A stretch of DNA of 10,106 nucleotides. It comes from UBA4292 sp964648695. GTDB lineage: Bacteria; Bacillota; Clostridia; Lachnospirales; Lachnospiraceae. Both the position numbers and the translations under genes were made by a program. The notes beneath the pieces are model-generated. The model ran no database searches and was not told the DNA's origin. It was given only the letters and a program-made list of their open reading frames with translations. Location: assembly GCA_964648695.1 (NCBI GenBank), contig CAZYLH010000050.1, positions 1 through 10,106 on the forward strand, given 5' to 3'. This document shows positions 1 through 6,198 of the stretch, piece by piece (positions within the stretch are counted from its first letter, which is position 1; the number at the start of each line of letters is the position of its first letter).

Positions 1-53
<53 letters not shown>

Positions 54-82
54 ACATTTTTACACTGGTCTAACCCAGCAAA

Positions 83-156
83 TCGGGGCGACAGGATTCG
101 AACCTGCGACCTCTCGGTCCCTAACCGAACGCTCTACCAAACTGAGCCACGCTCCG
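83..156 (-). tRNA. tRNA-Pro(AGG), unusual A34 isoacceptor
   Basis: A 74-nt cloverleaf. The acceptor is CGGAGCG/CGCCCCG, the D stem GCTC/GAGC, the anticodon stem TTCGG/CCGAG with loop TTAGGGA (anticodon AGG, followed by G37 as expected for tRNA-Pro), the T stem GCAGG/CCTGT with loop TTCGAAT, and the discriminator base is A. CCA is not encoded. Two things are odd. Acceptor pair 4-69 is an A-C mismatch where every other acceptor pair is Watson-Crick, and the wobble base is A34, which is rare in bacteria outside tRNA-Arg(ACG). The T loop, D arm and promoter look intact, so I favour a working tRNA over a relic. Confidence 0.92.
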
Positions 157-203
157 AAAAATTCGTCTGCACCAATGTCTTTTTTCACTGCGCAAACATG
201 ACG

Positions 204-232
204 ATTATAAAGCAAAGCTTTTCTTTTGTCAA
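204..232 (-). promoter_or_regulatory. Consensus sigma-A promoter for tRNA-Pro and tRNA-Arg
   Basis: The minus strand has TTGACA at 232-227, a 17-bp spacer, and TATAAT at 209-204. Both hexamers match the consensus exactly. The spacer contains AAAGCTTTGCTT. Transcription would start near 197, leaving a leader of about 40 nt before the mature tRNA-Pro 5' end at 156, to be trimmed by RNase P. Confidence 0.9.
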
Positions 233-241
233 CGATTTTTT

Positions 242-275
242 AATAGAAATCCGAACACAGCCAACCCGTGTCCGG
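242..275 (-). terminator. Intrinsic terminator after tRNA-Asn
   Basis: On the minus strand CCGGACAC (275-268) pairs with GTGTTCGG (258-251) through 8 bp, including one G-T wobble, around a 9-nt loop. The U-rich stretch ATTTCTATT follows. It lies 12 nt beyond the tRNA-Asn 3' end and just before the next promoter, so tRNA-Asn is probably a one-gene transcript. Confidence 0.7.
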
Positions 276-286
276 AAAATCACAAG

Positions 287-359
287 CTCCCCGAGTAGGA
301 CTCGAACCTACGACAGCGCGGTTAACAGCCGCGTGCTCTACCGACTGAGCTATCGAGGA
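287..359 (-). tRNA. tRNA-Asn(GUU)
   Basis: A 73-nt cloverleaf. The acceptor TCCTCGA pairs with TCGGGGA (one T-G wobble). The D stem is GCTC/GAGC. The anticodon stem CGCGG/CCGCG holds the loop CTGTTAA, giving GUU for codons AAC/AAU. The T stem GTAGG/CCTAC has loop TTCGAGT, and the discriminator is G, as usual for Asn. CCA is not encoded. It has its own promoter 11 bases upstream and a terminator just downstream. Confidence 0.96.
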
Positions 360-369
360 AGACTTTTGT

Positions 370-398
370 ATTATAGTCAGAGCTTTACGCTTTGTCAA
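370..398 (-). promoter_or_regulatory. Consensus sigma-A promoter for tRNA-Asn
   Basis: TTGACA (398-393) and TATAAT (375-370) are separated by 17 bp, a perfect match to the vegetative consensus. The start site is expected at about 363, only a few bases before the mature tRNA 5' end at 359, so the 5' leader is very short. The promoter sits directly behind the hairpins that follow rplT. Confidence 0.92.
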
Positions 399-401
399 CC
401 A

Positions 402-463
402 CTTTTTGCTTCTGCAAAAAGGATGGAACGCCTCCCGCAGGATCATTCATGACCATGCGGGAG
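402..463 (-). terminator. Tandem hairpins after rplT, probable operon terminator
   Basis: First, CTCCCGCA (463-456) pairs perfectly with TGCGGGAG (439-432), and the loop continues the stem as GG-TCAT/ATGATCC with a bulged base. The nearest U tract (TTTTT, 420-416) comes 11 nt after the stem, late for a classic terminator. That U tract is the 5' arm of a second perfect hairpin, CTTTTTGC-AGAA-GCAAAAAG (421-402). The pair separates the ribosomal operon from the tRNA-Asn promoter at 398. A terminator is the natural reading; the displaced U tract lowers certainty. Confidence 0.55.
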
Positions 464-494
464 TATACCTTTGCATTTAAAAAACTCTGTTTTT

Positions 495-851
495 TTACGC
501 CAGCTTTGCCTTTGCAGTCTCAACAAGCTTTGCAAACCCTTCTGCGTCATTTACTGCCATGTCAGCTAACACCTTGCGGTTTAAGGAAACATCAGCCAGC
601 TTAAGTCCGTACATGAACTTGCTGTAGGACATTCCGTTCATACGGCATGCAGCGTTGATACGCGCAATCCACAGCTGTCTGTACTGTCTCTTCTTCTGCT
701 TTCTGCCTGAGTATGCGGTTGCAAGCGCACGCATCACAGACTGCTTTGCTACTCTATACTGCTTGGATCTGGCTCCCCTATAACCCTTTGCTAACTTTAA
801 CACTCTATTATGCTTTTTCTTAGCGTTCATACCGCCTTTGATTCTAGCCAT
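495..851 (-). CDS. rplT: 50S ribosomal protein bL20
   Basis: A 118-aa basic protein, the normal length for bL20. It opens MARIKGG and carries the family signature of an early Lys/Arg-rich helix (KKKHNRVLKLAKGYRGARSK), then RQLWIARINAA and a globular C-terminal part containing GLKLADVSLNRKVLADMA. bL20 binds 23S rRNA early in 50S assembly. In Bacillus it is also the repressor of its own operon, binding a leader RNA that imitates its rRNA site; the leader upstream of infC here fits that role. The start is set by AGGAGG nine bases upstream of the ATG. It is last in infC-rpmI-rplT, 28 nt after rpmI. Confidence 0.98.
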   Translation of the reverse strand: MARIKGGMNAKKKHNRVLKLAKGYRGARSKQYRVAKQSVMRALATAYSGRKQKKRQYRQLWIARINAACRMNGMSYSKFMYGLKLADVSLNRKVLADMAVNDAEGFAKLVETAKAKLA

Positions 852-879
852 CGGTAATTTCCTCCTTTAATGCTCAAAC

Positions 880-1077
880 TTATAGATAAGGTAAAATCTT
901 CTTCATGCTCTTTGCGTTAGCACTGTCGGTAATGGTAGCCTGGCGCAGATTTCTCTTTCTCTTTGCAGACTTCTTGGTCAGAATATGGCTCTTGTAAGCC
1001 TTCATTCTCTTTAACTTACCGGAACCGGTTTTCTTAAAACGCTTTGCAGCAGCGCGACTTGTCTTTAACTTTGGCAT
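880..1077 (-). CDS. rpmI: 50S ribosomal protein bL35
   Basis: A 65-aa, very basic protein of exactly the usual bL35 length. It opens MPKLKTSRAAAKRFKKTGSGKLKR, contains HILTKKSAKRKRNLR and ends KKILPYL, all family hallmarks. It is a small structural protein of the large subunit. AGGAGG lies eight bases before the ATG. It sits between infC (41-nt gap) and rplT (28-nt gap) in the conserved IF3 operon, with no internal promoter visible. Confidence 0.98.
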   Translation of the reverse strand: MPKLKTSRAAAKRFKKTGSGKLKRMKAYKSHILTKKSAKRKRNLRQATITDSANAKSMKKILPYL

Positions 1078-1118
1078 AACAATGTCCTCCTGTATTTCAT
1101 AATCTATTTTACTGATAG

Positions 1119-1625
1119 CTACCGCTTCTCAGATAAAACCATGCTCATGCTTCTGCCCTCAACCTTTGCGGGCTTTTCAATCACTGCCAGCTCTGAAAGG
1201 GACGCAGCAAAATCGTCCAGAATATGCTTGGAAGCGTTCATATGAGCCATCTCACGGCCCCTAAAGCGCAGGGTAACCTTTACCTTATTGCCCTTTTCAA
1301 GAAATTTTCTGGCGGCGTTGGTCTTCGTCTTTAGATCGTTGTCATCGATATTCGGAGTCATACGAATCTCCTTGATCTCAACGGTCTTTTGCTTTTTTCT
1401 CGCTTCCTTTTCCTTACGAGCCTGTTCATAACGGAACTTGCCATAATCAATGATCTTGCAGACCGGCGGTTTTGCGGTCGGCGCGATTTTCACCAGATCA
1501 AGATCTGCCTCTCTTGCAAGCTTTAATGCCTCCTTTGTAGGCATGATTCCCAGCTGAGACCCATCCTCAGCTACCACTCTTACTTCCTTGTCTCTAATCT
1601 GCTCGTTGATAAATAAATCGCTAAT
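1119..1625 (-). CDS. infC: Translation initiation factor IF-3, AUU start
   Basis: IF3 binds the 30S subunit, prevents premature 50S joining and rejects non-canonical start codons and wrong initiator tRNA. The 168-aa product shows the N-domain (FINEQIRDKEVRVVAEDGSQLGIMPTKEAL), a Lys-rich linker helix (about 70-85) and the C-domain (KEIRMTPNIDDNDLKTK, KVTLRFRGREMAH, to LSEKR). The first conventional start, GTG at 1577, would remove the conserved INEQIRDKEVRV segment. Upstream, the frame holds no ATG, GTG or TTG before a TGA at 1634-1632. ATT at 1625-1623 lies 7 nt after GGGGGTG and gives a normal-length IF3. AUU starts on infC are known from Escherichia coli, where they allow IF3 to repress its own synthesis. 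Confidence 0.95.
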   Translation of the reverse strand: MSDLFINEQIRDKEVRVVAEDGSQLGIMPTKEALKLAREADLDLVKIAPTAKPPVCKIIDYGKFRYEQARKEKEARKKQKTVEIKEIRMTPNIDDNDLKTKTNAARKFLEKGNKVKVTLRFRGREMAHMNASKHILDDFAASLSELAVIEKPAKVEGRSMSMVLSEKR

Positions 1626-1644
1626 GGCTTTTCACCCCCGTCAT
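1621..1644 (-). promoter_or_regulatory. infC ribosome binding site with overlapping 7-codon mini-ORF
   Basis: GGGGGTG (1639-1633) is placed correctly for the AUU start at 1625. A tiny reading frame, ATG at 1644 then TGVKSH, ends in TAG at 1623-1621, so its stop overlaps the last base of the AUU codon (ATTAG). The mini-ORF has no ribosome binding site of its own and covers the one used by infC. The site and the AUU are clear; any function of the mini-ORF is speculation. Confidence 0.7.
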
Positions 1645-1823
1645 GTATTTAAATATTCGCAAAAGAAAAAGCAGACGCCCCAAAAGCTCTGCTTCTCAAA
1701 ATCCGGTCATCATGCAACACACCCTGGCATTTCAAATAATGCCAAGCGCAACATGCATTTTACCATATTAACCATAGTCGCCTCTGCGCTATGGTGAGAG
1801 AACACTCTGCTTTCCTGCGAACA
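1626..1823 (-). ncRNA. infC operon leader, L20-type attenuator
   Basis: About 200 nt of untranslated leader run from the expected start site to infC. Minus-strand hairpins include CCATAG/CTATGG around 1794-1772 and TGGCATT/AATGCCA around 1743-1724. The second is enclosed by ATGCA/TGCAT, giving a long irregular stem, and the leader ends in an intrinsic terminator (1697-1661). The 5' segment AAAGCAGA (1813-1806) nearly repeats the terminator's 5' arm and can pair with its 3' arm, making an antiterminator. This is the logic of the Firmicute L20 leader, where L20 binding shifts the RNA to the terminated form. I identify it by position and architecture, not by covariance-model search. Confidence 0.75.
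1661..1697 (-). terminator. Attenuator terminator before infC
   Basis: On the minus strand AAGCAGA (1694-1688) pairs with TCTGCTT (1675-1669), with possible extension by GC/GC past a bulged G. The run TTTTTCTTTT follows. It lies 36 nt before the infC start and inside the leader, so it must be conditional, otherwise infC-rpmI-rplT would not be expressed from the upstream promoter. Confidence 0.8.
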
Positions 1824-1829
1824 GGTTAC

Positions 1830-1858
1830 ACTTTAGCACAGCTTGCGATAGTTGTCAA
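1830..1858 (-). promoter_or_regulatory. Sigma-A promoter of the infC operon, extended -10
   Basis: TTGACA (1858-1853) and TAAAGT (1835-1830) are 17 bp apart. TGC immediately before the -10 makes an extended -10 element that offsets its weaker match. Start is expected near 1823. It lies 56 bp past the radA stop, so infC need not depend on readthrough from radA. Confidence 0.85.
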
Positions 1859-1859
1859 C

Positions 1860-1911
1860 AAAAAAGTTGGCTTTTTCGCCCTTCCCGGCTGTTTTCTGTT
1901 TACAAAAGCCT
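1860..1911 (-). terminator. Possible weak terminator between radA and the infC promoter
   Basis: Beyond the radA stop, GGCT (1911-1908) and AGCC can close an imperfect A/U-rich hairpin. Further on, GGCGAAAAAGCC is followed by AACTTTTTT, and AAAAAG/CTTTTT could form an alternative hairpin. The T6 run (1865-1860) is clear, but no strong GC stem precedes it. Some readthrough from radA into the infC leader seems likely. Confidence 0.3.
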
Positions 1912-1913
1912 TA

Positions 1914-3287
1914 TCAGCCGGCTGACAAAGCCTGCATAAGCTCATAGACATTGTTCACGCCAACGCAGTGTATACCCTTTGGCGCCTCGATATTACTCAA
2001 GGAGACATTTGGCAGTATGCACCTTGTAAAGCCAAGCTTTACAGCCTCGTTTACGCGCTGCGCGGAGGCGGATACGCCCCTTACCTCACCTGCAAGACCT
2101 ATCTCTCCAAACACAATCGTCTTTTCATCAAGCGCTATATCCTTAAAGCTTGACATCAAAGCGGCGACAAAGCCCATATCCATGGCGGGCTCTCCCACTC
2201 TCATGCCGCCGGTAACATTGACATACGCATCATATTCATAGAGCGGAAAACCAAGTCTCTTTTCCAAAATGGCAAGCAGCAGGTTCATTCTATTATAGTC
2301 CACTCCGGTGCTGCTTCGCCTTGGCATTCCAAAGCTGGTCTTACAAACCAGCGCCTGTATCTCTAAAAGCACCGGTCTGGTTCCCTCAATACAGCATGTC
2401 ACAACGGAGCCCGATACGCCTTTCGGTCTTCCGGTCAGCATAAATTCTGAAGGGTTTTCCACCTCTCTTAAGCCGTCCTGACACATCTCAAACACGCCGA
2501 TCTCATCCGTAGATCCAAAACGGTTTTTCACAGCCCTTAGGATACGGTAGGACGCACTCCTATCTCCTTCAAAATAGAGCACCGTGTCTACCATATGCTC
2601 TAAAACTCTTGGCCCTGCCACCACGCCTTCCTTTGTCACATGGCCAACCAGAAAAATGGATATGCCAAGCCCCTTTCCCAGGCGCTGCAGCATAATAGTG
2701 GATTCTCTCACCTGCGCAACGCTTCCCGGAGCGGACGGCACATCCTCCCGATACATGGTCTGTATGGAATCTATCACCACAACCTGCGGCTGCGCGGCCT
2801 TAATAACCTCTTCGATCCTGTCAAGGCTTGTCTCACACAAGAGGGAGATATCCCCCCTAAACTCTCCTAGCCTGTCCGCGCGAAGCTTTATCTGCTTTAG
2901 AGATTCCTCTCCCGAAATATATAAAACACGCTGTCCCTGCTCTGAAAGCTTTCCGCAAGTCTGAAGCAACAGAGTGGACTTTCCTATTCCCGGGTCGCCT
3001 CCCACCAGTATCAGGCTTCCCGGCACGATCCCCCCGCCAAGAACACGGTCAAACTCCGTACTCTTACAGGACAGTCTCTCCTCCTGCTCTGTGGAGACCT
3101 GCTGTAGGGGGACGGGCTCCGCCCCGTCTATAACGCCAGAAAGGCGGTTTGTATAAGCCTTTTTTTCTTTCTTTGGCGCTTCCACCAATGTGTTCCACTC
3201 GTGACAGGCAGGGCACTGCCCCATCCATTTAGACGCCTCACAGCCGCAGCTTGTGCAAAAAAACGCTGTATCCCTTGCCTTTGCCAT
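1914..3287 (-). CDS. radA: DNA repair ATPase RadA/Sms
   Basis: A hexameric RecA-like ATPase that extends recombination intermediates by branch migration; family length is about 450-460 aa and this one is 457. It has an N-terminal zinc finger (Cys11, 14, 25, 28; CTSCG..CPAC), Walker A GDPGIGKS at 97-104, Walker B VVVIDS at 169-174, the RadA-specific KNRFG at 254-258, and a C-terminal Lon-protease-like domain (about 280-457; FGEIGLAGEVRG near 393) without an obvious protease dyad, as is normal for RadA. Its ATG overlaps the stop of the preceding 136-aa gene by one base (TGATG), with AAGGGAAGC as ribosome binding site, implying coupled translation. Position after clpC matches many Firmicutes. 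Confidence 0.98.
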   Translation of the reverse strand: MAKARDTAFFCTSCGCEASKWMGQCPACHEWNTLVEAPKKEKKAYTNRLSGVIDGAEPVPLQQVSTEQEERLSCKSTEFDRVLGGGIVPGSLILVGGDPGIGKSTLLLQTCGKLSEQGQRVLYISGEESLKQIKLRADRLGEFRGDISLLCETSLDRIEEVIKAAQPQVVVIDSIQTMYREDVPSAPGSVAQVRESTIMLQRLGKGLGISIFLVGHVTKEGVVAGPRVLEHMVDTVLYFEGDRSASYRILRAVKNRFGSTDEIGVFEMCQDGLREVENPSEFMLTGRPKGVSGSVVTCCIEGTRPVLLEIQALVCKTSFGMPRRSSTGVDYNRMNLLLAILEKRLGFPLYEYDAYVNVTGGMRVGEPAMDMGFVAALMSSFKDIALDEKTIVFGEIGLAGEVRGVSASAQRVNEAVKLGFTRCILPNVSLSNIEAPKGIHCVGVNNVYELMQALSAG

Positions 3288-3697
3288 CAGCTTCCCTTCA
3301 CAACGCGAACATGCACCGGCGCGCTGCCCAGCTCAACATTTAGCGCAAGCTTTCCGCCCACATTTGTTTTTAGGCGGTCAACCTGTACATCGTCCAAAAA
3401 GACATCATACTCACAGTCCTCCTCCAGACCGATGATAACCTGCGCTGTTGTAGGCCCTTCCACATAGAAATCCACTCCCGTTGCCTGCTCCTTAAAGCGG
3501 CTCACGGCAGTGCCGGGAACGGACTCATATGCAAACAAACCGTTTTTTTCCAGCTTTGTTATCTCCTTGAAGGTTTTAACCTTGTAGATATCCCCCTTCC
3601 ACTCGTATCCGTCCTTCTTTGCCTTTTTATCAAGCTCATAGTTTCCAAAGCTAAGCGTGTCCTGATCTGCGCACACCAACTCTTTTACTACCGCCAT
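3287..3697 (-). CDS. Conserved protein of unknown function between clpC and radA
   Basis: A 136-aa protein with no signal peptide or membrane segment. Residues 1-70 are mixed and Lys-rich (SFGNYELDKKAKKDGYEWKGDIYKVKTFKEITKLEKNGLF). Residues 75-134 look like a compact beta domain: VDFYVEGPTTAQVIIGLEEDCEYDVFLDDVQV, then NVGGKLALNVELG. From memory, close relatives occur in Lachnospiraceae, sometimes labelled endosialidase; I see no glycosidase motif and the size is far too small, so I would not transfer that name. AGGAGG lies 8 nt before the ATG. The gene starts 14 nt after clpC stops and overlaps radA by one base, so it is probably cotranscribed with both. I infer a cytoplasmic role, possibly linked to ClpC or RadA. 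Confidence 0.88.
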   Translation of the reverse strand: MAVVKELVCADQDTLSFGNYELDKKAKKDGYEWKGDIYKVKTFKEITKLEKNGLFAYESVPGTAVSRFKEQATGVDFYVEGPTTAQVIIGLEEDCEYDVFLDDVQVDRLKTNVGGKLALNVELGSAPVHVRVVKGS

Positions 3698-3711
3698 TTT
3701 TTCTTCCTCCT

Positions 3712-6135
3712 CTACTTTACGGCCTTTACGACAAGCCCATTCTCCCCCTTTTCAACGGAGACTTCCATGCCGCTTGTTACCCGTTCGTCCAAAACCGCGT
3801 CCGCTAACATATCCTCCACATAGGTCTGGATCGCCCGCCGTATCGGTCTCGCACCATATTTTACATCATAACCTTTTTCAGATAGAAATTCAATGACTTC
3901 TTTGGAAAATGAAATGCTAATATCCATCTGCTCCTTGAGCCTTTTTGTAAGCTGCTCAAGCAGAAGCTGCGTAATCTGCATGATTTGATCTTTATCCAGG
4001 CTATGAAACACTATAATCTCATCAATCCTGTTTAAAAACTCCGGCTTAAAGGTTCTTCGCACTTCCTCCATCGCTCGCTTCTTCATCTGCTCATGCTTTT
4101 GCTCATCATTTTGTTTCTGCCCAAAGCCAAGCTGCTTTGGAGATACAATATTTGACGCGCCGCAATTTGATGTCATAATGATGATGGTATTCTTAAAATC
4201 AATTCTTCTGCCCTGGGAGTCTGTCACCTGTCCATCGTCCAGTATCTGCAAAAGGATATTAAAGACATCCGGATGTGCCTTCTCGATCTCATCAAAAAGG
4301 ATTACCGAGTACGGGTTTTTACGAACCTTTTGAGAAAGCTGTCCGCCCTCCTCGTATCCGACATATCCCGGAGGCGAGCCTATCATCTTGCTGACGCTTG
4401 CCTTTTCCATATACTCAGACATATCCACCCTGATAATGGATTTTTCCGCGCCAAACACCGCCTCTGCCAGGGCCTTTGAGATCTCTGTTTTTCCCACGCC
4501 GGTGGGGCCAAGAAAGAGAAAGGACCCGATAGGGCGTCTTGGATTTTTAAGCCCTACACGACCTCTTCTTACCGCCTTAGCGACCGCACCTATCGCCTCA
4601 TCCTGACCGATCACTCGTTTATGTAGCAGATTTTCCAGCTCGCGAAGTCTCCTTGTCTCCGTCTCTGTGAGGGTTTGAACAGGTATCTTTGTCCATTCAG
4701 CCACCACCGCCGCGATCTCATTTTCTCCGACACTTTTTACTTTAACGTTTCTTTTTTTTCTACCGGAGGCTTTATTCTTCTTAGCTAATAGCTCCTGCTG
4801 CTTTGCACTGATATCAGCTGCCTTTTTAAAATCCCCAGCCAGCACAGCCTCTTCCTTTTCTTTTTCCATAAGAGCCTGCTCTATCTCGCTGTTATCTAAA
4901 GCTTTGGTATCCAGCTGTAAACGCGCCTTTGAGGCAGCCTCATCCATCAGGTCAATCGCCTTATCAGGGAGGAATCTGTCGTTAATATAGCGTGCAGAGA
5001 GCTTTACCGCAGCCACAAGCGCGGCATCCTCTATCACAACATTATGGTGCTTCTCATACGCCGGGCGCAGACCTTTAAGTATCTCTATGCACTCGTCTAT
5101 TCCTGGCTCCTCAACCAAAACCGGCTGGAAACGTCTTTCAAGCGCAGCATCCTTTTCGATGTGCTTGCGGTATTCGCTCACAGTGGTTGCACCCAAAATC
5201 TGCAGCTCCCCCCTTGCAAGCGCAGGCTTTAAGATGTTTGCCGCATCCATAGCGCCCTCCGCATCCCCCGCGCCGATCAGCATATGCACCTCGTCCACAA
5301 ACAGGAGCACATTGCCGTCACTTACCACCTCATCGATAAGCGCCTTTATCCTCTCCTCAAACTCCCCTCTGTACTTTGTTCCAGCCACCATCGCGGTGAT
5401 GTCAGCCATGAGAAGGCGTTTTCCTGACATTGTGTCCGGAACAGCTCCCCCGGCAATTCTCATGGCAAGGGCTTCAGCGATCGCCGTTTTTCCCACTCCG
5501 GGCTCCCCTATCAGGCAAGGGTTGTTTTTCGTCCTGCGGCTTAGGATCTGTATCACCCTGTTTATCTCCTGCTCCCGTCCCACTACCGGATCAAGTCGAC
5601 CTTCCCTGGCGCTCTTGGTTAAATCCCTAGTGTATCGCTCCAGCACGCTCCTGCCTCTGCTCTTGCCACCGTTTCTTCCCAGTGCCTGAGCAAATTCCGG
5701 CTTATTGATGATGTCTAAAATCTCCATATAAAGCTTTCTGATATCAACCCCCATGGTCTGGAGCAGTTTATATGCCATGGATGAATTTTTTCGAAGTATA
5801 GCCAAAAGTAAAATTTCTGTTCCGATCTCATGGAGCTGTGCCAAAGCGGCAAGCCTTCCCGCCTCATCAAGCGTCTCGGAAAGCCTTGGTGTGTACTCTA
5901 AGGACCGGTTTGCACTCAGCGTATTTCCATCTGGTTTTGCAAACTCGCCCATCAACTCCTGAACCTGAGCTGCATCTACTCCGTACCTGACAAGCAGTTC
6001 AAAGGCCACACTCTTTTCTGCGCAAAGTAAGCCCAAAAGTAAATGCTCTGTTCCGATATAATCCTGACCGAGCTCTTTTGCCTTTGTCCGCGCACACTTT
6101 ATCGCGCTTTCCGCCTTTTTTGTGTATCGGCTCAT
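3712..6135 (-). CDS. clpC: AAA+ unfoldase subunit ClpC
   Basis: ClpC rings unfold proteins and feed them to ClpP. In the 808-residue reading, two Clp N-domain repeats occupy 1-145. AAA-1 has Walker A GEPGVGKT at 211-218, pore loop KYRG near 255, Walker B LLFVDEVH at 278-285 and Arg finger ERRF at 334-337. The short middle domain (about 415-470) carries a UVR-like motif, as in ClpC and unlike ClpB. AAA-2 has GPTGVGKT at 544-551, pore GYVGYE near 591, Walker B ILFDEIEK at 613-620 and sensor-2 GARPIRR at 762-768. LGFG near 670 is the ClpP-docking loop. Two ATGs are adjacent; the second (6135, MSRYTKKAE, 807 aa) is favoured because GGAGG lies 6 nt before it and only 3 nt before the first. ctsR, mcsA and mcsB are absent upstream, and I see no CtsR box. 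Confidence 0.97.
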   Translation of the reverse strand: MSRYTKKAESAIKCARTKAKELGQDYIGTEHLLLGLLCAEKSVAFELLVRYGVDAAQVQELMGEFAKPDGNTLSANRSLEYTPRLSETLDEAGRLAALAQLHEIGTEILLLAILRKNSSMAYKLLQTMGVDIRKLYMEILDIINKPEFAQALGRNGGKSRGRSVLERYTRDLTKSAREGRLDPVVGREQEINRVIQILSRRTKNNPCLIGEPGVGKTAIAEALAMRIAGGAVPDTMSGKRLLMADITAMVAGTKYRGEFEERIKALIDEVVSDGNVLLFVDEVHMLIGAGDAEGAMDAANILKPALARGELQILGATTVSEYRKHIEKDAALERRFQPVLVEEPGIDECIEILKGLRPAYEKHHNVVIEDAALVAAVKLSARYINDRFLPDKAIDLMDEAASKARLQLDTKALDNSEIEQALMEKEKEEAVLAGDFKKAADISAKQQELLAKKNKASGRKKRNVKVKSVGENEIAAVVAEWTKIPVQTLTETETRRLRELENLLHKRVIGQDEAIGAVAKAVRRGRVGLKNPRRPIGSFLFLGPTGVGKTEISKALAEAVFGAEKSIIRVDMSEYMEKASVSKMIGSPPGYVGYEEGGQLSQKVRKNPYSVILFDEIEKAHPDVFNILLQILDDGQVTDSQGRRIDFKNTIIIMTSNCGASNIVSPKQLGFGQKQNDEQKHEQMKKRAMEEVRRTFKPEFLNRIDEIIVFHSLDKDQIMQITQLLLEQLTKRLKEQMDISISFSKEVIEFLSEKGYDVKYGARPIRRAIQTYVEDMLADAVLDERVTSGMEVSVEKGENGLVVKAVK

Positions 6136-6169
6136 CATAAACCTCCAAGTAAAATTTCCATAGCTGACC

Positions 6170-6198
6170 GGAAGCCGCTGAAGTTGTCAGCGGCTTCC
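6170..6198 (-). other. Perfect 12-bp hairpin between surface-protein gene and clpC
   Basis: GGAAGCCGCTGA (6198-on minus) pairs perfectly with TCAGCGGCTTCC around a 5-nt loop. No U run follows on either strand, only ATTTT about 14 nt later on the minus strand, so it is a poor classic intrinsic terminator despite its strength. It could still end the surface-gene transcript, protect mRNA ends, or act in the clpC leader. No convincing promoter is visible between the two genes. Confidence 0.7.

Noticed and set aside
198..452. 84-aa plus-strand frame and the matching minus-strand frame (240-446)
   Set aside because: Both run across tRNA-Asn, its promoter and the terminators. The peptide SSPSRTRTYDSAV is the familiar false translation of a tRNA T arm.
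3287..3697. Endosialidase annotation for the 136-aa gene
   Set aside because: No glycosidase motif, no export signal and far too short for that enzyme class.
5087..5689. 200-aa plus-strand open frame
   Set aside because: Lies entirely antisense to the ClpC coding sequence, which has full family motifs. Its composition (Ser/Pro/Leu-rich) is what a reverse frame of a GC-containing conserved gene gives, and I see no ribosome binding site or domain.
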